This document shows positions 36,689-50,500 of a stretch of 64,000 nt of DNA, one piece after another. The DNA comes from Lepidurus packardi. Lineage: Eukaryota > Arthropoda > Branchiopoda > Notostraca > Triopsidae. The position numbers were made by a program, and so were the translations under genes. Location: the NCBI GenBank assembly GCA_023053545.1, contig JAKZAN010000001.1, forward strand, positions 3,864,565-3,928,564. Direction: 5' to 3'. Numbering within the stretch: position 1 is the stretch's first letter; every line of letters starts with the position of its first letter. The notes under the pieces were generated by a model, which saw nothing but the letters and a program-made list of their open reading frames with translations, searched no databases and was not told where the DNA came from.

Positions 36689-38280
36689 ACCTTTAAAATG
36701 TTTTTGAAAGTGTATGATTTGGGGGAAAGACCCCCCTCCAACTATGCTTTTAAGTTTTATTTTACTGCGACAGTAAAACATAATTCGGAAGTAACATATG
36801 GATTTTAATTGAGAAACAGGTTTTGAATTCGGGACGGGATTTTATTTAGAAACAAAAAAAACATTTTGGATGAGTCTTTTATTGTTGTCTTTCCTTTCGC
36901 GTTTTATCTAACACAAACACACGAACACACAGTATATATACACACCATGAAAGTTATTGGATGTCCCGAACTGTCAGCCGAGTATACTTGGGTATATTAG
37001 TTTTAACCACCAGACGCTCTGCATCACGCAGTTCACCGTTTGATAAAACCAAGCAGGAGGTCCTGACTACATAGTCTTTGCATATAGGACCGACTGCTGT
37101 GAACCCCAAACTCGAAAACGCCAACATTTTCCCCCTTTTTCCCCCGTTACCCTCTTCCTCCCCTCCCCTTCCCACCTCCTCTTCATGCCTTCTTAGGAGT
37201 CCTTGATGTATATTCAAAGCAAAAATAAAACACAACAAAAAAGAAGGTTGAAGGGATAGTGTATTACGAGACCACAAATTCATGAATTAACCTCATGCTA
37301 AATAAATGATGATGATGAGGTCGCTTACTTATCTTGTACACTCTCTTCCCGGCTCTCCTCCCCCCGCTCTACATAGAGTAAACGCCCAACTTTGGGAGAT
37401 CCAGGAGATTTAGGAAGGCAACAAGTTTTAGTGACTAATGTGATAAATGACATCGCTTATTTTTACTTGCATTAATCTTGTTGTGGATTTTTTTAGGTTT
37501 AAAAAATTGTAGATTTTTTTTAGGGTTTTTAGGCTTTCGTAAGGGTTTTTAGAGTATTTTTTTTAGGGTTATTTCCAGTTGCGTTTTTGTTTAAGAGTGT
37601 GAATGCATAGAAAGAGAGAAGAATTAAGAAAAAACAGTTTGCGTTTTGAGAAGAGGAGTCCTGCTGAGTGTTCTTTACCTTTGCGCCATTCCGTGTAATA
37701 AATTTTTCAAGCATATGCCATGCCGTGAGGTACTTAGTTGAGGTTTCTTAGCTGTTAGAGGCCAAAGCAGAACAAAAAAAGTTGAAGCCCTTTTTCTTAA
37801 ACGCTAGACTAGGATATATATGTATACAGCTTGAAACGGTAGAAGATATTATATACACGTAAACACCCTTTCCGAAGAAAAGGCTTTTGGAGGAGGTCGT
37901 AATTATTGGTCAGGGAGCAAGATAAATTGGTAGTTAACATCCCCTTTTCGGATAAATTTTGAAAGAGAGAACTTTCGTGTATTACTTCAAAAGGGATTTT
38001 TTGTTTAATTGGAAAGCTAATGCTATTGGTTTTACTTAGGGATCATTAAAGGCGGATATAACTCGAACTTGGATTTTTCTTTATTTTAAACCTTGAAAAA
38101 CCAAATGGGTTTTAAAAATCGCGCAAAGAATTTGCTTTCTGAAGATATTGTTCGTTGCATCTTGCGTTAAGTAGTAATGAAGCTATTAGAGAACGAAATT
38201 CCGAAAAAATTGGAACACGTGGTTTGCTGACGTCGAAGACGAAGCAGGCTCGCATGGTTCCAGGGAGTTGTTTTTACTGT

Positions 38281-38400
38281 TTAAAGCATGGAAGTAAGCA
38301 GTAACCATGGTAACCGGTGCCGTGAGCCACGCCATGATGCGTCTGTGGTGTCATGACCCAAAGTTGGATTACCCGTAACTTGTGAACTGCTAGTCACAAG
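38281..38400 (+). repeat. Dispersed repeat family R1, copy B
   Basis: Copy B contains GCATGGAAGTAAGCAGTAAC, CATGGTAACC and GAGCCACGCCATGATGCG. The TGACGTCA core seen in the other copies is degraded here to TGGTGTCA. Confidence 0.65.
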
Positions 38401-38797
38401 AAATTAAAACAAACCCCATCATTTTTTAGAATGAAGTTAGACTACTAGAATCCTTCAAAATCATAATATATGGTTTTGTTACGTTTTTTCCCTTTTAAGT
38501 TATCTATAATATGAAGAGGTAAACATTTTCTTGTGTCTTAAAGAACTGGTCTTAAATTATTGGAATTTGTTTATATTTGGAATTTGTTGCATATTTTAGT
38601 ATTTTAATTTTACTCGTTTTCGTAGTTATGGTAAGTGCTGAATTTATATCATTATCGCGTACGATGAGCCTTACATTTCAATTGATTTGAGTTAATATGA
38701 CGGGAAAACTAAAGCCACGAATCCAAATTATTATTGTTGGAATCGTAGGAATAAGTTCATGTAATATTTCATTCACGTTGATAACATTTGATCGTAC

Positions 38798-38853
38798 AAT
38801 TTTGATCGTTGGTAACATTTGATAACATTTTGATCGTTGGTAACATTTGATCG
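38798..38853. repeat. Short tandem repeat, about 28-bp period
   Basis: ATTTTGATCGTTGGTAACAT, followed by TTGAT, occurs twice in a row, with related fragments on each side. Confidence 0.7.
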
Positions 38854-41169
38854 TACCATCCCTGTAATAGTTCTCAACGTTTGACTGCACTTGGTCGTTA
38901 ATTACGTTAATAAAAACAAGTAAACCATGAAAACTACACTTTGATTAGATCGAATCTTTTAGCAAAATCTCTCCCCCAGTTATAGCGAGGACATTTCCAG
39001 GAAGACAAAAGTTCACACAGTTCTACCCTTTCACCACACGCCACAAATCAGCTCCAAAACCCATAGGCAAAAGATCTGATTGCATTGATCACTTGCGTAT
39101 TGAATCGGCTGAGTACAAGTACGTGCGCCCACGTGCTTTTTTTCGTTGGTGGGAATAAAGCAGCAATGTTACCTCGGCTGACTGGTCTTTTCCCTCGTAA
39201 ATCTCTTGCTACCAACAATACAAGAGCATCCCTTGCATCTCTCTCCCCTATTGCGTTTCATCTGTGCAATCTAGTGGTCCCCATTCCCATTTCCCTTTTA
39301 ACTGAGTGTACGCAAATAAGCAACATTTGCATTTGGCATATGTGGATCGCTGGCAAACTCAAAACGGGTGAAATCGAGTTTGCGAGGTTATGAGGTACTT
39401 ACAATGTGCACTGCTGGGTTCAAACACTCTCACTGGTCACCCACAAGGTCTCCTAAGAATATTATTTAAAAAAGGCGATGACCCGATTTGTCCAAATTTG
39501 GTCCTAAGAAGATGGATTTTATGATCTGCAACAATCTATAGTATATAATAAGAATACGATGGGTGTGTGGACTAGAGATAAGAAGGGAAGCACGTATGGG
39601 GGGGGGGGGCATCCCAAGTATTTTTTGTTTTGTTTTTTAATCTTCTAGATAAAATGCTAATTTATGTTGCGAGAGAACGTTTGCATCTTTTGGACTCACG
39701 CTGCGAGTCAAGAAGAAAGTCTTTTTTCTTTTTGGCGGGATTTTTGCATAGTGCCCCAGGAGAATGACTTACTTCATTTACATCAAATAAGGAGCTGCTG
39801 CTGTTGTGGTAGAAGAGAATCCAGAGCACAAGCCACGGAAGTCTTGTCTTTTTTTTTTAAAAAAAAGAAAGAAATAAAATGCGATGCGCTCATTTGAGTC
39901 TGTGGTGCAGATCGAGGGAGAATTTGGACCAATTTCAGAGACAAAAAAAAAATTATAAAAAGTACTAACTTTCCTTTTGTAGTAAGCTTACTGTTACTGA
40001 AAGATATGTCATGGGAAGAAATCCATTTCCTTCGCCAATTTTTTTAGAATTGTACAACTTTTTCAGGAAAGTTGAGGCAGCAGGCTTAAACAATTACGAA
40101 AGATCTTCCTTTAAAAGCTACAGATTTATTAGGTAAAAAAAGGGGCTTTTGCGAATAGTTTTAGCGTTGGTTGTCATACCTGCGGATTACTGTCAGCGGC
40201 GATTTCAGCAAATGTTAACAATTCTGCAATATCTTTCGTTAAATCGCCAAAGTCGCTTGTCCGAGTTGGTCTTCCGGGAGCCGCCCCTTTTCGAGAATTA
40301 GATTTATTTGGCCAGAGATTTATAACTTTTTTTTATGTATCTCTTGGAGGCTGAAACGAGTTACTTGTATTCCTAAAAAAAATTTGCGAAATTGTCACTT
40401 ATTTTTCGCAAACCATGAAAGGGATATACTTTCCATAAATTTTAGTTCAAACACATAAGCGAAGACATGAGGCGCTTTCCAAATAAGGGTTCACGTGCTA
40501 TTTTTTGGTCGATATATATTTGCTCCCTCACGTAACATTTTTGTCAACACTCTTGTCAGTGGCAAGGGCCATTTTTCCCTGCCAAGGGCAACCGAAGCGC
40601 CAACGCCAAAAGGGATATGTTGGCTGTTTTTAGTTCCGTTCATCTCAACTAACAGCCCAAACAGTCCCACGTAATAAACAGCCTAATCTGTCATTCCCAT
40701 ATCCCTTTTTCATTTCCTTCTTTTAACCTTCTCATTCAAGATTCCAATTCTCCTAAACACCAAGTTAGCTTTGCAAAAGAGAGTTGCTCAAACTTGGCTA
40801 GAAAGTCGTTACAGATTACAGATTTGCTAACATAGATGTTCATGTGAACGTAGCTTAGACTGTTTTAATCGCTGCCACGCGCAGATTTCCTGGGTTTTGT
40901 CCGTGTAAGTTGAAGGTCCCCTATACGGTTGTCGATGGAGAAAGTTTGAAAGCAAAGAAAAACCGTAGGTGTCCAGCCAACGGTCCGAACAAACCAACAA
41001 AGACGCCAAGGGATGGGTGGTGCAGGCGAGTTGCCGGCCAAGGCGCTAAGGCGCGTTTACAAAGTGAATGATTTTCTGTTGTCGAAGGCAAGACCGGCGC
41101 GCGCAGCGCACGACAAAAAGGAGCGCTGTCTTGCCTGGTCTTGCCCGGGAAAAGCAAAGCATCTCCCCT

Positions 41170-41204
41170 TCAGTCGTGTTCGGACCGTTACGATCGTTTG
41201 ACGT
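41170..41204 (+). promoter_or_regulatory. Candidate initiator plus downstream promoter element, possible Ror promoter
   Basis: TCAGTC at 41170-41175 fits the arthropod initiator, which puts the start site at 41172. TGACGT at 41199-41204 then lies exactly at +28 to +33, where a downstream promoter element (RGWYVT) is expected, and matches it at five of six positions. The patch is richer in G+C and CpG than its surroundings. It lies 3.2 kb upstream of the Ror start codon, so a 5' untranslated intron would be needed or likely. No TATA box is seen. Confidence 0.3.
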
Positions 41205-43080
41205 AGTGGTTGCGTTTAGGGTTGTTTTTAGGCGCTTTTGAGGGGGAATTGTTGCGTGTCGGGTGGTGCTCGGTGAACGTTCGAATTTGCCTTGTTGACG
41301 ATCTTTGCTGACGAAAGTTGGCTTCAAAGAGGTGTGTGACTACCACGGTGTTTAAAAACACGATTCACTGGATGTTAGACCCCATTTTCATGCACTTGTC
41401 AAAACTTGTGTTATTCTAAAGGAATTAATTTGGAATTCAAAACTGTTTCACTAAGGTGAACCTGTTCTATAAATTAGAGTGTGTAGATTAAAATTAACAT
41501 TATTAGATTATTATGTATGTGAAGATTTCTGCATATTCGCGGAATTTATTAACTTAGTAGAATGCGTAAAGGAAAGGTTCTGCGAAGGAAAAACTTTATG
41601 AAACTTAGTTTAGAACCATAGTTCAGCATCGAAAGTCAGTTAAATATGCGAAATTTCGTTGAAGGATTACCACTCCAATTAAAAGTGTGAGCTTTCATTT
41701 TGAAAGTGAAAGATCGGTGTTTCTAAGAAATTATGTAATTGTATTTTTACTGAAATTATCACATATTCCCACGAGTTTTAAAAGTATGCTTCCATGGAAC
41801 GGAGGTAGAAAAACTGGGTCAAAACGCATTCGTGCACATTTGATTTTAATGTTAAGGCTCTTTGGTGATTGGCTCAAGTTTCAGTGCGTGACAGAATGAT
41901 GTTTGGACAAAGTTAGGGAAACCCACGTGTCTGTACTTCTTTGTCTTTTTTATTGACTATATTTGGTTGTAATTACTAGCCAAGGAACGCACTTTGTTAA
42001 AGGTCTATATTTGAATTTTTCTTTCAATGTTTTACTGTTCTTGTTGGAGTATATTTTTTTTAAAAAAAGAAGAGTTTGGGGCACAGGCTTCTTATTAGGT
42101 TATGTTTACTGTAATTATGGAAGGTTAAGTTCCGCATTTGTCAGTGAAGTCATTAAAAATGGGATAGCTATCAAGGAAAGCTGTGATGGATGAGAAAGTC
42201 ATGTGGTCCATTTTTAATTGGTTTTATACCTGTAATATTTCATGAGACGGATCACCCTTCGCTCTTTTCTGTAGATTAAGGGAAATTCCATATCGTATGA
42301 TGGCGTGTGTGTGTTATGTGTGTATATACAACAAGCTTTACACACACATATACCGAACACGCAAAGATCTTTGGGGGTAACTAGAGACCCTTGAGTCGTA
42401 GACTCTAACGAGTCACACTAATTAGTCATGCACTCGATCTGAGCTTCTCACGAATTGCACTGAAATATGTTGGTTTCCTTGTTATTATAATAAGATTGGT
42501 ATCTTAATCAAATTAGATTCACATTTAGTAGGAGCACTCAACTAGTTATGGTATTGGTTTGGTTGAGAATTTTGAAATTAAATAAATTCATACATTTAAA
42601 ACTCCTTAGTATTCAGTATTAAATGGTTAATTAGGAGATTTGTCAAATTAATCAATAAAGCTGTTAAATTAATTATTAAGCATTTAATTATTAGCTAAAT
42701 TAATTATAACAATTACTGTTGTAAGTTAGCAGGTATTAGGGACCGTAACGAAGAAGAAATATTTTTTTTTTACTGTTTTGAGTACGTTTTATTCAAGCTT
42801 ATAGGACAGGTTAAGGATTCCAGGAGGCAAATTAATAATAAAAAAACTAATTGTATTTCATGCCTGATTCCTTACGGATTATTTTGGGTTCGCGCCAAAA
42901 TTGATTTATCACGTACGTAAAGAAATGGAATCACATGTCGTCCGAATGGAACCCAGGCATTTAATTAGTACCAACAACATGTTTTCCATCCGTGACCTCG
43001 AAAAAAGACAAGCTGTCTCGTTTTTTCTTTCTTCTTTTTTTTTTTTTTTGGGGGGGGGGGGGGGGGGATCGTTAAGCGGT

Positions 43081-43171
43081 TTTTTATGGTCACTTGGAAA
43101 TTAATCAGTGATCCGGCTTCCTAACAAGGAAATCACTGTTCAGAGCCTTGGTAAATAAATCCAAATATAAG
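43081..43171. repeat. Diverged direct duplication, first copy (second at 43397-43491)
   Basis: Both copies share TTTTTATGGTC, AAATTAATCA, TTCTAACAAGGAAAT (with one variant) and AAATAAATCCAA in the same order, about 316 bases apart. This is an old local duplication. Confidence 0.6.
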
Positions 43172-44413
43172 AACGATTGAATGTATTAAAACTTGTAATT
43201 CACAAGTTATTAATACTTAATTAATATTAATTCGTAATTTAGCGATTTGGAAAAAATATTGTGAGAACTTCTTTAAAAAAAACTTATTCATTTTTACTCA
43301 TTGAAAAAAAAATCTAGACAGTTTTACTTAGGCTATTTTCTGAAAACGTGACCTAGATAATTCCTTTTTTTTCATTAAAGAAAAAAAGTCGAGGCATTTT
43401 TATGGTCTGTTAGGTCGCTTGTAAATTAATCAAGCGAGTTTAGCTTTCTAACAAGGAAATTATGCTGAAAAGGTTAAGAAATAAATCCAAGGGATTTACA
43501 GCTTTTTTTGTTTTATTTTCTATTTACTTTTTTTTTTTGCTATGTGTTTGTATGTTTAACAAGTTTGTGACAATTTTGTGTGTCATAAGGGCGTGAAAAG
43601 TTTTTGGGGTCTAACATCCTTGATGGTTTTATAATGTGTTTCCAACCACTTTTAGAGCTCTTCCGAATATTCCAGCGGAAAAAAAAACGGAAAAAGAAAA
43701 GCAAAGAAAATATAAAAAGTGCCAACCAATTTTCGAAAGGATTTAAATTAACAGCAGTGCTAAGTGAGACCTATTCTACATTCCAACCAAACAAACTGGT
43801 TTGGTCTCAAGTTGGTGACACGTGATTCACATACGAATTAGCCGTTTCAATTGAATCAACAGTGTCCTGCGCTTTCATCTGAAGTGTAACGAAAAAAAAA
43901 GCGTTAGGCAACAAACATGTTGGGAACAAAAACTTTTCTCCCAAAAAGGTGCCAAAAAAGTATCGATTTGCTGCAAATTTTGGATTAATTAAAGTTTCGG
44001 AAAACAGTGATTTTAGGAACTTTTTTGGAAAATCGGAATTTTGGACTTTTGGGGAAATCGGTATTAGATCGGTGAAGAGAAGAATCATGAGCTGATAATT
44101 TCTGGAGTGCGCCCGAGCACGTTTTTTATACAGCCACATCCCGTTGTACTGCAAAAACAAAAAGCTAGAGAATTGATTCAAAGAAAAAAGAAAGGGGAAA
44201 AACGGGTTTGGCACCAAACGTCAATTTTGGAGCTCTTAATTGGGCGTTAGGAGCAATAATTTGGACTCTTCAACATATGGAACATGAATTTGTCATTCGA
44301 AAAAAGATGCCTGAATAAAGCGTTCAACTTCGCAAAGTGTTAAAGTTGTTGAGGGAAATTTTTCGCTTTCTTTAAAAAAAGGAGAGGGAAGAAAAAGCAA
44401 GTCAAGATTGGCC

Positions 44414-44513
44414 ATGGCGTTGCCATTGTTGCTGCTTTGGAACTTAGTGACCTTGATTTGTGCAGTCGCTCAAGCGTCTGTCTTTGGAGGCGTGCCCGTC
44501 TTTGATGAAAACG
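44414..44513 (+). CDS. Ror: Ror exon 1: signal peptide
   Basis: It encodes MALPLLLLWNLVTLICAVAQ followed by ASVFGGVPVFDEN and one base of the next codon, then the donor GTAAAA. Residues 3-19 are hydrophobic, and AQA at 19-21 is a standard signal peptidase site. The start was chosen because it is the ATG that supplies a secretion signal in the correct phase for the later exons. Confidence 0.8.
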
Positions 44514-47500
44514 GTAAAAAGCGCAACAATCTTTATTTTATAACACTTGATAAGTATACGAATTTAATATAATTTAATGAAATACTGCACTATTTTAATA
44601 TAATCCTGTTTGGATTTCAATTAATTAAATAATTCAAATAATAAATGTGTCATGTTTTTGTGCAAGTGTCAGTTGGTTAGCTTACATGGGAGTAGTGTTG
44701 TTTTCAAAAGACGCTTTAACTTCGAGTCGAATATTTCTGGAGCATACAACTATTCCAAGTTCAATTTTAATTTCCCCGTCCTTTTTTTCTAAAATATTCT
44801 TGGATTGTTGTGAAAGGTGTTGTAGGTATCGCAGCGAGTTCAACGAGATATCCCCCTAAGTTTCAACTGGTTAAAATGTTGTAAAATCATGCAGTCCTCA
44901 AAAGTTGCCGAGTTTTAAGTTTAAATTCAGTTCCTTTCTTGACTGTAATTTCTTTAGCGCATTAGTGTTTCTGTCCAAAGTGAATTTGAACGTCAAGTGG
45001 GCAACCGTATACACGTTCAGTATATAGCACTTGTTCCGTCTCTTTCGTTTGCCTTCCCTTTTTCGGTCTTCCTCGTCAGTATGTGTGTATGGGTACAACA
45101 CACACACTCACTCTTCCTCCTTCTTAAAGTTGCCACAGCTGCAAAGAATCTTAAAGGTTCGGCTAACTTTTAAGCGTGCGGAAACGATACATCAATCTCG
45201 TTTTTGAAAAGTTTTCGTCTCCAAAAGTTTCGACCGTTGGGACGTCCTCCTCTCTCTCTCTTTTACACACACACACGCGTACTCACATTATACTCACATA
45301 TACTCGGCCATGGAGTTATGTATGTATAAGGAAAGAAGTAAGAAAAAGAAGGCAAAGCAGTAACCGTCTTTCCCTCCCTCCCCCCCCCCCCCCCCCCCCC
45401 CCCCTTTTTCAAGTCAAGCCACACCACTGTCTTTAAAAGGTTAATGATGGGGATGGAACCCCCCTCCCTTGTTATATTTCCATTTGACACCCTTTCCTTT
45501 AAACCCTGTCACTGTACTTACTTATTCGTGTCACTTGATGTGATGGGACATGACAAACTGTCAAGCATACGTCGTAAAAGGCGTGCAACTTCCGGAAAAG
45601 GAGAAAATTATTTCCAAAAATTCCGATTTTTTATTTGTTACCTAAAAAAAATTCTTGGGATTTTAAGCGTGTTTAATGATAGGGTTTTAGGAACACAAAC
45701 ACGCGTGCATTTTTTAAACTCTGTAGAACGCCTTTTGAGAACAAACAAGTGAACAAGTTTCCTTTTTAAGAAAATTGAAAAAGAAGAAAAAGGATTCTTG
45801 TTTCTTGTTTGGAAGGATGTATAAACTTTTGATATGAGAGCTATGAGTATGTGTGTGTACCTAAGGAGGGGTTTTATGACCTGTCCAAGGTGTGACATGC
45901 CCATGAGATTAGAAGTTTTTTCCTGGGGGGAGAGAAGGGGGTCAGCTTTTTTTTTTTTTTTTACGTACGGTTCATTTAGTATTCAGGGAGTATTCAAGAG
46001 TATGGCCTTTCGTTCTTTTCGAAAAAGATACAAAAATAAATCAAATACAAATAGTAGAATATTAAAAAACGTAAGCCATTTTGAAGACAGAAAGGGAGAG
46101 AGAGTTTGTGATACTTTTTTTATTCAGTTTGGGAAACTTATTTTCATTTGGATCTAGAATGACTGAGCAAAAGGGCTTGGGCACAAGGGCAGTTAAAGAA
46201 AGATGATGGACGGGCCAACCGAAATCCCTTAAAAGTGCCACGCCCCCTTGATGTTAGTTTGATGGAAATGTATAAAAGTTTGAGCTCAGAGAGATAAAAA
46301 GACTCTCTGACAACTCATTTGCGTATGCAGAAAACTTTTGCCTTGTCTGGGTTGGTAATTAGGAAAAAAAAAGAGTGAAGTATGGTTTGGAGGTTTTTTC
46401 CTTTTTGTTTACGTTTGCCCTAGGACTGTGTGACGTCACGAGTATGCAAGGGGGGGGGGGGGTTATGGTAGGAATTAGCGTTGCGCTAAGCACTCAATTT
46501 GGTTTGTTTTTAATAAGCTTAGGAAGTTTACTAATAATGGATGGGAAGTTTCAGAATTGCAAGTTTGGCAATGAATAATTTCGAAATTTAAAAATGAATG
46601 GATAACTTTAAAAACCTCGAAATAGTGTTAAAGTGACACTTAAAATCGTGAACAAATTTCATAGTATGCTTCAAAGATTTACAAGATCTTTCTAGGTCAG
46701 CGTTTTTATTTTCAAATATTCGTAAATTCGTAACTTAACGAGAAATCTTAACGAACATTTGAAAGTAATTGAAGAACTAATGAACGAAAAATAATTAACT
46801 CCGCTGAAGCTGTATTAAACTTGATTGAAGAAGGCAGAATTACACAGTTTACTTTTCTGAAAACACCAAAATATATCATCATAGTTAAGCACAATTTATC
46901 TCAAGAATCCTTAATGAAATGGTCCATTTACGTAGCACATTTCTGCAAAGAAGTAAAGAAAATTACTTTCGATGACATCACACAGTACAAGAGGAACGGC
47001 TAGAAGGGGCTCGATTTCCAGAATCCTTGTAATTTGCCTCATTGCTAGTAATTAAAAGGTGTTTCCTCATCCATCTTAATGTGAAAGTCGAGAATCGATG
47101 TTTGTCTCCCTTTATACACTACGATTTTCTCAAAATGAGTGTTTTGTTTTGTTTTCTAACCTTCGAGCTTGGGTCGCTTTTTTTTTACCAGCATTACTTG
47201 CGTGTGAGAGGCAGCAAAATCCCTAACGTTTGGGATCGTCGGCATTTCTCCCAAGTGGCACCATTAGGCTTCACATTAGCATAATTACGGGCTTATGCAT
47301 ATACTTCCCTATGGCTAACGTAAACTAATTGTTGCCGGATGAGGATAGAAATAACTTCTCCCAGGCGCCCGGCCCCCACCTGTGTTCACAAGAACGTAAC
47401 TTGAAACCTTTTGTGCCAAGCACAATATTTACACTCGCCAAAAATTTGCATAAACAAACAGAAACTTTAAAAAGATTTTAAGAATTTTCCTAAATGGAAG

Positions 47501-50500
47501 ATTATCTCAATTAGCTCAAGCCTTGAAAAGGAGGCTACTTACAGTACTGTAGTTCTATATGCAGTATAACGACCGTTACTTCATTCACACCTTTTTTGCA
47601 GCGAATAGTACAGTACCTTTTGTGGCAAATAAGTCATTTTAATACGCTTTCAATTACTCGAAGTTCACATAAAATGATAATAATTGTAATGGTACACGGA
47701 ATTACAGAATACACAGAATGCTGCACAGTTTTTACTCCTTCAAAGCGACTAAAAAGATGTGGGAATAAAGCACAGAATAAGAGATTTTTTGTTTCAAAAC
47801 CTTAAAGAAAAGAATATCGCTCGTAAATTTAACGGAACAAATTAGGCTAGGATTCCCGATCCTTGACATCTAAATTCCAGTTTGCAGACTCTTCAAGTAT
47901 CTTTCACTCTGAGAAAAAAAAGAAGAAGGAGAAGCAGAAGGAAATCTAAGATGCTTGCGTGTCTGTGTCGGCTGTGATAAGCGATTTTGCATACATAAGC
48001 GAGTGGCACACTTCTCTTTTAGATCCTCTAATATGCTAACATGTGAAAGCCCCAACCCAGACTCCATGATTCCACTAAGGCTTTAGCAGCATCCTCTCCT
48101 ACGTATACTCTTATTGCGATTCTGGCGTACACACTTTACATCCACGAGAGAAGTCTTAAAGCGAGAAAGAGAAGGAGGGATTCTATGGAACCATGTAATT
48201 AAAGCCTCGGCATCATTACACTTAATGAGAGACGCGAAGTTTGGACTCGACGGAACACCCAAAAACCCCTTAACCCCCCTCCTTTCTCCTTATTTTTCTT
48301 CTAAAAAAGTCTTTTAACTTTTTTTTTATTTTTTTAAGGCAAAGTTTGGAGTATTTTATAACCCCTCGCGGTGCACCTTTCACACCCTTGCGCGCGCTCA
48401 AGTTTGTTTGCTATTGGTACGCTAAAGGTATAGCATGAATACTTTCCCCCAGAATTCCCATTTGAAAACATTTTACGCTGTATAGAGAATGGTACGGACG
48501 TTACTTTTGAGTTTTGACATCTTTACATGCAACAAGAGAGGAAAACCCAATCCAGTGAGACGGGTATAACAGACGCAACTCAGCGGGGATACTGGACAGT
48601 TGCGTTTTATATTTCAGTTCGAGTTTTGACCATCCCTTTCAAACTTGGAAATACGTGGCCCTTTTCCTTGATCCACCCCAAAACTTTGGCGGGGTTTGGT
48701 GGTTAAATTCTTTGGGAGTCGAATGACTTTTACCACTTGGTGGAATGTTTCTTCACTTTTGGCACACAGAAAAAAGAAAAAAGGAGGATTGTAAAACCGC
48801 TTGAAGGAATCTTTTCCGATTCCCAAGACTGAAATCCTAGACGAGAAGGGTTACATTTGGAAGGGGTTTGTTGAATATTTTGAGTCTACAGGGCTTTCAA
48901 TGAAATGATGAAGATGTGGGAAAACGGTGACGAAAGCTTTGGAAAGGGACACAGCCACCAAAAATCACTGCTTTTGGCGCTCTACATTATTCTAAGAACA
49001 ATGAGCTTTGCTGACGAACTTCAGTTAGACGAAACATTTATTGAATTCTTGGAAAGCAGTAAAATAGGGGAGAGGTATTCCTTACAAGCGGTTATTACGG
49101 ATTTTCCACTCTGGCGAAAGAAAATGGGCAAATCTGAGTTCAAATTTGCAGAGCTTTAAAAGGCAGTGGGCATTCAGAAATGAAATGTGGAGGTTTTACA
49201 CAATTCTAAGAACGACGAACTGTGACTCCAAAGTCTCGTGATAAACCGTGCACGAGCTTGGAGCGTGACGTCATGGACGTCTCATGAGTTTTGCTGCGCT
49301 TGTTACTGTGGTTATACTGTTTACTCTCATGCTTTGAGCTTCAAAACCGATAGCGCAACATGGTGACAGTAAAAAAAAGGTCTGGAAAATAGATTTTTCT
49401 GTGCTATTTTATAAGACTTCTTTGTGTGTGTTTGCACAAAGAAATTGGTCAAATACTTGTTTGGTATGAGCGGAATGGTTTATTTTGGAGGGTTGGAAGT
49501 AGACAGAAGTAAAGGGGTGAAATAGAAGGTAGGGTAAGGAGGGGTTAGCGGTGGAGGGTGTAATGTCGGTTCAGGGAAAGCGAACGGAATCAATCCTTAT
49601 GTGTGCCGTGTTTTTGGATGGTCGCTTGAAGAGTCATTATCTGGAATGTGTCTTACACGTGTCTTTAGGAGCTTTTCTCTTGTCAGTTTATAGGGTAACC
49701 CTTTGACTAGAGTCGTCTCTTGTGGGGACTTGATTGGAGGAAGAAGCTGGAGTTGTATGGGGGTCTATTGTCCTATGTAAGCGGGGGGATTCTGGCGATG
49801 TTAATTATAATTAAGGGGAATGGAGGCTTGTGTAAAGCTCTTGCGTTAATTTGTCAGGGATTGATTGGATCAAGACTGACTTCCCACTCTTTTTCTGCGT
49901 AGAAGAAGCGAAAAGCGCACAAGATACATCTTGCAAAGAGCTCCTCGTATTTTACATCGAAGGAAAGCTTTATTCCCTAATTATTGTGTACAGATTTTGG
50001 AGCACATTTGTACTACCGGAAAGGTTGAATACTCCAATGGAAATTTTGGAGTAGTTTTACAATTAAATATTGTGCTACAATTTACTTCAAGGAAATTTGA
50101 TAGACGAATTGGTCCTTCAGATAGCAACCAAGATTTGGAGTAATTCATCTGTTAAAATTGTAGATTTTTTTCAAAATCTTTCCAAAGAGTCGACATATCC
50201 TTGTTTCTAAGCATAAGGGCCGTTCTAGCTTTTTCTGGCTCCGGATTCTTCCAACAATAGTCCGGAATTGGGCTAGATTAGGCTTGTACATAAGCTCATC
50301 TTTGGGCAGAACGCAGAAAACCAGACTACTGAATCTTCTTTTTCTTAAGCATTGGGCGTGTCTTTTCTAGCCCAATATGTTGTGTATGTGGTCCTGTGTA
50401 TCCCTAAATGAGTCCTCTTCCTCTTGGCCCATGAAGGATGATGTTCTGAAAGATATGAGCACATGTCATGTCTGTGAGTGGGAAATGAAGCGAGAGTGAG

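Larger units (their letters stand above)
36689..44413. other. Intergenic DNA upstream of Ror
   Basis: No gene is supported. The stretch holds repeat R1 copy B (38281-38400), a small tandem repeat on TTTTGATCGTTGGTAACATT (about 38798-38853), a G12 run (39598-39609), and a T15-G18 tract (43035-43067). It also has a diverged direct duplication (43081-43171 and 43397-43491). A G+C-richer patch at about 40980-41300 contains an initiator-like sequence and may be the Ror promoter region. Confidence 0.45.

Noticed and set aside
36954-37283. 109-codon minus-strand frame with a Glu/Gly-rich run
   Set aside because: The run comes from a CCT-rich simple repeat, and the rest has no recognisable motif.
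46431-46440. Isolated GTGACGTCAC-type site considered as a fifth R1 copy
   Set aside because: The flanking words of the R1 family are absent, so it is only an isolated CRE-like site.
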